Source: Halocaridina rubra (taxonomy: Eukaryota > Arthropoda > Malacostraca > Decapoda > Atyidae). From it: 64,000 bases of DNA. Both the position numbers and the translations under genes were made by a program. Where the stretch lies: the NCBI GenBank assembly GCA_037179515.1, contig JAXCGZ010011681.1, positions 1 to 64,000 of the forward strand, in the 5' to 3' direction. Positions 58,563 through 64,000 of this stretch are shown here, one piece after another (position 1 is the stretch's first letter; each line of letters starts with the position of its first letter). The notes under the pieces were generated by a model. It made no database searches. It was not told the DNA's origin and saw nothing but the letters and a program-made list of their open reading frames with translations.

Positions 58563-59595
58563 GCAAATACTTTAAAGGGGGCTTGTGAACTGTTGCTATG
58601 TAAATTGATAAATAAAACTCTCCCCACCGTAGATTTTGATTAAAAAATCCTTTTGAAGAATAATTAAATTTTGTAGCATATTTTTTACTTACCAGTGTTC
58701 TACTAAAATGCACTCATTCTATCCCTCACAGGTAGCTATAAACATTGTTAGAAACATGAAATTTCTGTACTCATCTATCATGAAGCCAAGATATCGGTAA
58801 TGAAATCGAATATCTTCACAGGAATAGTAAATAGCACGAATGTCCTGTCACAAATACCATGACCAAATTCACGTGTCAAATCCACATTGCCGAGCATAAG
58901 TATTTTTTATGATACCACAAACTACTACTAACCTCAACTGTTCATTATTAAACTTTTGTCTGCCATCAAGAACCATTGTAGCAACTGTATTTCACAAGAA
59001 TCTTAACCATGACTGACGTCACGAGTCATGCATGGTGCAATACAATGGGTGATCCGTATTATATCACATGAACAACTCACTATAAACTCATAAATGGAGC
59101 AACTCGCAAAACACTATCATTCATATTTTTCATACTTTTTAGTACAAAATTTCACAATGACATTAAATATATTGATCACTTGACACAAGGAAAATCATGT
59201 AACAACCACATGCAAGCTTGGTACTGTGACAAACTCTCTGTTTACACTAGAATAATTAATGTTATCAAGACGTGCTAAATGATATGTCAGCAAAAGTTTA
59301 GCGAAGGGATTTCACTTTCGACTTCTGCTGTTAAAATGAAATGAGCGATACATGCACTAAACTTAATAATACTTATATATATTTAATATAAATGAATAAG
59401 TTTACATACCAAGTCTCTATATATACGGACATGCGCATAAGCCATAGTAAAGAAATAAACTGTCATCCAAATAAACACTTGCATATGTATGTAGAAATAA
59501 ACTGTTTTAAAATACAGTATATTCAGGACGAATGCCTTGATATTTAATATAATGTTATAGTTCTGTTACCATATGAAAGAGGAGACCACAAAAAC
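58563..59595. other. Unassigned AT-rich sequence
   Basis: About 1 kb without a recognised gene, frame or repeat family. Confidence 0.4.
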
Positions 59596-59696
59596 ATATA
59601 AACGCTTCCCAACTTATGAACGAGTTATGTTCAGAAAGGCCGTTTGTATATTGAATTGTTTGTATGTTGATACTTTGTATGTACAGAACTGTACTT

Positions 59697-61450
59697 TTTT
59701 TTATGAATATGACACCAGGACGGGAAAAAAATTACTCTCATCAGGCCGGGCATGAAGACAATAATAAGATGAAGAAAAAGTAGAATGTTAAGAATAAGGT
59801 AGATATAGGGGAGTGATACACAGCTGGAAAAGGACAAGCTGAAAAAATAGTCGAAGTACTGAGGACATAGTGATATGGCAGGATTAGTCCCTGAGATCAT
59901 GATAGATCCGCTTTCTAAAGGAAGATAGGTTTTTAGAATTAGGAATGACCAAAGGAGGAAGAGAGTTCTGGAGTCAGGAGGTGAATGGGAAGAAGCAGTA
60001 TTTGCAGCAACCAATTCATGAGCTACTAATCTCCACACAGTGCTTGTGAAACAAGGCTGCTTAGCGAGTGTTACGTGGCCTCGGAAGTGGGGCAGGGATG
60101 CAACTAGCTAACTCATCAGAGCAGTGATGGAAGTAGTAGCAATAGAAGAGAGGGATCATACCTTATGGTGAAGACAAAAGAGAATTCAGATTACAAATAA
60201 GAGAAGGGTCATTGATGAGTCTGACTGCCATTGATTCAGTCCTATAAAAGAGATAAGTAAGAGAAGAAGCACCCCTGTTATGCAAGCAGTATTCTAAGCA
60301 GGGATGGATATAATGACGAAAACGAAACACAACCCTCATTTTTTTGGATGCAGATTTAGAAATGTGGATTATATGATTCCTCTTAGACAAGCTAGAAGCT
60401 CTGTGGATTCCTAATATGTTAATAGAATTAAGAGGGAAAATTTCGTTAGTTTCAAAGACAATAGGGATATCAGGAGGAGAAGACGATAAAGATATAGCCA
60501 GAAACTGTATCTTGGACTTATTAAATTTAACTAAATTTAGGGTGCCCCACTCAGATGTCCTCGGAGTTGAGAGTAGAAGAAAGAGTTATGCAAGACTGAT
60601 TACGAGTAGCATATGAAAGTTGTGAAGAAAAGGCAGAGGAAAAATGAAGTGTAGAATCATCGGCAAAAATGTGGAGAAGAGAAGAGGAGAGGGACTGAAG
60701 AAGATCGTTGATGAAGAGTGGGAACAGAGTAGGTGAAAGAGCAGATCCCTGTGGAACACCAATGGTAATGTGAAATGATCTAGATGTGACATCAACTACC
60801 ACATATTTCGAATGTGAATAGTACAGGGATTCCTAGCTGTAACATAAGCAGAGTGAGTTAAATAAAAGGTGAGGCTTGGTACGTCCGGTATGTCTGATCC
60901 CTGGCCTGAATAGCCATGGAGCAGGTATGGTCATACCAAAGATTAGGGGGGGAAAAAGGTTTCATAGAGGAGGGGATGAACGTCTCCATTCTTGAGGTTA
61001 TGATCTCGGCAACTTTTAGGGCTACCTGATCAGGGTTGCAGATCCAAAAGCAGTCATCATCCTATGGGAAATAAAAGAGAAAGTTACACAAATCATCGCG
61101 TTGGGTACGCTCAAAGTGCCAAAGGTAGCCCTGAGTAAGAGGAATTGACGGAGGGGGTGCAAAAACTTAAAATATTTAGATCACAGAGTGGTCAGATTTA
61201 CCAAGGGGGTAAGTACAGAATATGAGTATTTTGAAGGATTAAAAGTTAGAAATAGGTCAAGAGTGTTAGGTGCATGTTCATGGCTATCCGGAACACGAGT
61301 AGGATGTTTATCTGCTCCAGATCATGAGTAATAGAGAAAGCAAGGGCCTCACTTCCTCCCACTTCAGTGTGAAAAGAATTAAGCCACTCAGTATGGTGTA
61401 CAATGAAGTCTCCAAAATAGAGAATTTCAGCGTCTGGGTGAGGAGATAAA
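59697..61450 (-). mobile_element. Family B LINE copy B3, truncated and internally deleted
   Basis: Minus-strand copy with the LINE B 3' end at 59697. RT frame 60551-60802 keeps GVPQGSALSPTLFPLFINDL and the catalytic FADDSTLHF, better than in B1. Compared with B1, about 0.85 kb of the middle RT is deleted near 60800, and a smaller part near 60312. It breaks in the endonuclease region at 61450, after which Tigger-type AT-rich sequence resumes. Confidence 0.85.
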
Positions 61451-61464
61451 TTCCTAAATCATGT

Positions 61465-62740
61465 ACGTATCAATAAAGTTGTGTTAGAACATAATACATT
61501 TGTTTACTTATCCTAAAGGCATTTTAATAAAATATAAAACCATAATTATATTAATAAATATTAATACAGTAATAATAAAGTATAATAGTTATTTTTACCT
61601 TTGAAACTGGTTAGAACATAATGCATTAGTTTTGATGTAGTAAGAAAATAAAACATAAAACATAAATAACTATATTATTAAATTGTAATAATAATAATAT
61701 TAATTCTGTACAGTAAATTGTATTAATAATTGTATGGTTATATAGGTAGCTGTTTAAAGTGATTAGAACATATTAAATTTTTCTTATCGTAAAAACACAA
61801 TAAAACATAAATTATATTAATAAACTGAAATAATAATAATAACACTGTACAGTAAATACTAATAATAATTCAGTAATACAGGTAACCTTTGCTATTGATT
61901 TGAACATACTACATTTTTCTTATCGTGAAGACATAATTAAACCTAAAACGTAATTATATTAATAAATTGTAATAATTATAATATAATTAATACTAATACA
62001 GAAATATAGGTAATCATTGAAACTGATGAGAGCAGGTTTGATGATGGATGAGAGATGGTAAGGTGTTACGGAGTTACATAATACTGTACCTATGTTTTCT
62101 TATTGTAGACACAATACTGTAATACAACAAAAACTTAATTTTATTAATAAATTTTGATAATATTAATGTTGTTATTTTACCTTTGAAATTGGTTAGATTA
62201 TATAGATTTGTTTTCTTATCGTAACTACCGGTACACCTTTTTTTTGCAATAAAACATAAAATATAAGTTATAATAATAAATTTTCATAATAATAATATTA
62301 ATAAATTGTAATAATAATACTGTACTATAATAACCTTTGACACTGGTAGAGTAGGTATGATATGATGGATGAAAGATGATAAGGTGCTGCGAAGTTACGC
62401 AATACATTACATCTGTTTTTTTATCGGAGACATAATACTGTAATAAATCATAAATTATATTAATAAATTGTAATAATAATAATGATGATATTATTGAATT
62501 GTAATAATAACCTTTGAAACTGGTAGAGTAAGTTTGAGGTGATGGATGATAGATGGTAAGGTGTTGTAGAATTACGTAATAAATTTGTTTTCTTATCGTA
62601 AAGACACTAGTTTTTAATAAAACAGAAAACTTAGATTATATTAATAAATTGTATTTACAATATTAGCCTTTGAAACTGGTAGAGTAGCTTTGAGGTGACA
62701 GATGAGAGATGATAAGGTTTTGTGGAGTTACATTAGTATT
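61465..62740. repeat. Degenerate tandem array of about 126-180-bp AT-rich units
   Basis: Eight or nine diverged units. Each opens with a variant of ACCTTTGAAACTGGTTAGAA and continues with TTTTCTTATCGTAAAGACA, AATAAAACATAAATTATATT and ATAAATTGTAATAATAAT. Starts are near 61597, 61746, 61884, 62010, 62178, 62331, 62510 and 62666. Later units also contain GATGGATGAGAGATGGTAAG. It lies between B3 and the Tigger transposase remnant. Confidence 0.75.
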
Positions 62741-62899
62741 GGGTTGTCACATCGTTGGAGGAGGAGGAGGAAGAGGTGGCATATGAAACAAAAGGCAACG
62801 GAGATGAAACACTTGAGGTTAATGGCAATGGTTTTGTGATTTCTTGGTGATATTATACTTTTTAGACATTTTCTTGTGGATCTTCACGTTTCTTGAAGA

Positions 62900-64000
62900 A
62901 TTGCTCTAAAAAGCTTTCACTGTCTTGTTTTTCTATTCATCATTATATGATACGATAGCACTGCATGGCATCATGAATTATATTTGCTATTTTTGAGAAT
63001 TTCTCAGCATTCGGGTCCTGGTTCTCAAAAATAGGGAGACCTTTCTCAATAAAGAAAACCTCACGGCCATCAACTTTGTTTCAATATTCTTCAAAGGGAC
63101 AAGCTCAGCTTCCTCTTCTTGTTTTATCTTTGCATGGCTTTCAGTTCCTTTAGTTCGTCATTTTTCAATTCTTGAGAATGTGTCTCATCTTCCTCCTGGT
63201 CAAGGTTCAGCTCCTTGCGTATATCAACAAGATTTTCATGAATTTTCAATACCTTCTCTGGTGAAAATCCTGTAAAATCATTGATAAATTGTGAGCATGA
63301 AACCTTTCAAACACCATTCATAAGGATCTCAGTAACTTTATGACATGCAGCATCAACGTACTTGATGTATGTATAAATGCTAAAGGCCTTCTAAAAGTCA
63401 CGGAAGGCCATATCAGGGTTATTATCCACTGCCTTCAATGCTTCCATGTAAATGCCACGAGTGTAATATTTTTAAAAATTGGTTATTACTCCTGGATCCA
63501 TTGGCTGAAAGAGTGAAATCGTGTTAGGAAGTAGACGAACAACTTTACATATGGATGATAATCATCCAAGTGTGGTTAGTGGTCAGGGTCATTATCCAAG
63601 ATCAAGAAAATCTTGAAAGACATTCCCTTCTCTTGGCAATACAAGTTAACTTCAGGTATAAAGTGGTGGAAAAACCATTCCTCGAATACAGCGAATGTCA
63701 CTCAGGCTTTGATGTTGGACATCCAATTAGGGGATGAGAACTCCTCATGATGTTCTTCAGTGCAAGTGGATTTTTAGCTTGGTAAACTAAGCTGTTTGAG
63801 CTTGAAGTCTCCCAAAGCATTGCCACCAAGCATTAAGGTCAGCTTATCCTTCGCAGCCTTAAAGCCTGGCATCGTCTTCTCTTCATGGCTGATGTATGTC
63901 TTGTCTGACTTTTTTTCCAAATAAAGCCAGTTTCGTCCATGTTGAAATTTTTTGCTAAAGATAACCACCTTCTTCAAAGATTTTATTTTACTCATTCAGG
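62900..64000 (-). pseudogene. Tigger transposase (DDE domain and C-terminus), decayed and partial
   Basis: Reading leftward from the window edge, the sense strand gives FNMDETGFIWKK (first catalytic D, near 63940), then in frame 63774-63995 KTYISHEEKTMPGFKAAKDK and LTLMLGGNALGDFKLK, then EEWFFHHFIPEV near 63680, CQEKGMSFKIF and LILDNDPDH (second catalytic D, near 63590), and QPMDPGVI near 63505. These blocks in this order are diagnostic of Tigger/Jerky-type DDE transposases. Several stops and frameshifts separate them. The N-terminal HTH should lie beyond the window; the C-terminus reaches to about 62900. Confidence 0.82.

Larger units (their letters stand above)
59597..64000 (-). mobile_element. 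Degraded Tigger-like transposon, runs off the window
   Basis: The left end near 59597-59640 (CTTCCCAACTTATGAACGAG then TTATGTTC) matches the MITE terminus. B3 is inserted from 59697. After it come an AT-rich repeat array and then, on the minus strand, transposase remnants up to the window edge, so the transposase N-terminus and other end lie beyond 64000. The link between the left end and the transposase is inferred from order and terminus type. Confidence 0.55.

Overview
This window looks like repeat-dominated DNA from an arthropod, most likely a decapod crustacean. That is an inference from three things: the very dense microsatellites ((AT)n, (GA)n, (TAA)n, (CA)n, (CATA)n), the LINE mixture (CR1/L2-like, RTE, and a jockey-superfamily LINE), and the Tigger, hAT and Harbinger DNA transposons. 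I found no convincing host protein-coding gene, tRNA, rRNA, CRISPR array or bacterial feature. Almost every long reading frame belongs to a transposable element or is an antisense or microsatellite shadow of one.

Five element families explain most of the sequence. Family A is a CR1/L2-like LINE of about 4.9 kb, with 17 insertions recognised (A1-A17; A16 is split in two). It has a 5' UTR of about 0.9 kb, a coiled-coil ORF1, an ORF2 with APE endonuclease (EN) and reverse transcriptase (RT), and a short 3' UTR ending in a 14-bp tandem tail (AATTAGGTAATCAC). Family B is a jockey-superfamily LINE (B1-B3) with two short internally deleted derivatives. Family C is an RTE-type LINE (C1, C2). Family D is a second RTE-type LINE of the group often annotated as craniofacial-development-protein-2-like. 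The DNA transposons are a hAT MITE, a PIF/Harbinger-like element, a deleted Tigger, a Tigger-like MITE, and a degraded Tigger that runs off the right end.

Layout. 1-2.3 kb: AT-rich DNA with simple repeats. 2.3-16.7 kb: A1 (-), then A2, A3 and A4 (+) separated by (CATA)n; A3 is split by B1 (which carries the hAT MITE) and by C1; A4 carries a 686-bp tandem duplication. 16.7-26.0 kb: a head-to-tail minus-strand series A5-A9, of which A5 is full length. 26.0-26.9 kb: simple repeats. 26.9-35.6 kb: a head-to-tail plus-strand series A10-A12. 35.6-42.1 kb: long microsatellites flanking full-length RTE C2, which holds A13 and A14. 42.6-49.3 kb: A15, then RTE D interrupted by the Harbinger-like element. 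49.4-55.3 kb: B2, an unassigned stretch, then A16 split by the opposite-strand A17. 55.3-64 kb: mostly unassigned DNA, the deleted Tigger, the Tigger-like MITE, and a degraded Tigger containing B3 and an AT-rich array of about 150-bp units.

Most notable: (1) family A repeatedly abuts (CA)n or (CATA)n tracts at both ends and forms head-to-tail series, suggesting microsatellite-associated integration; (2) its ORF1/ORF2 junction has a conserved A AAT TTT heptamer with an ORF2 frame lacking an upstream ATG, suggesting -1 frameshifting; (3) family B has a short derivative joining its 5' and 3' ends; (4) the deleted Tigger keeps a 106-aa frame that joins the transposase N-terminus to its C-terminus without the catalytic core.
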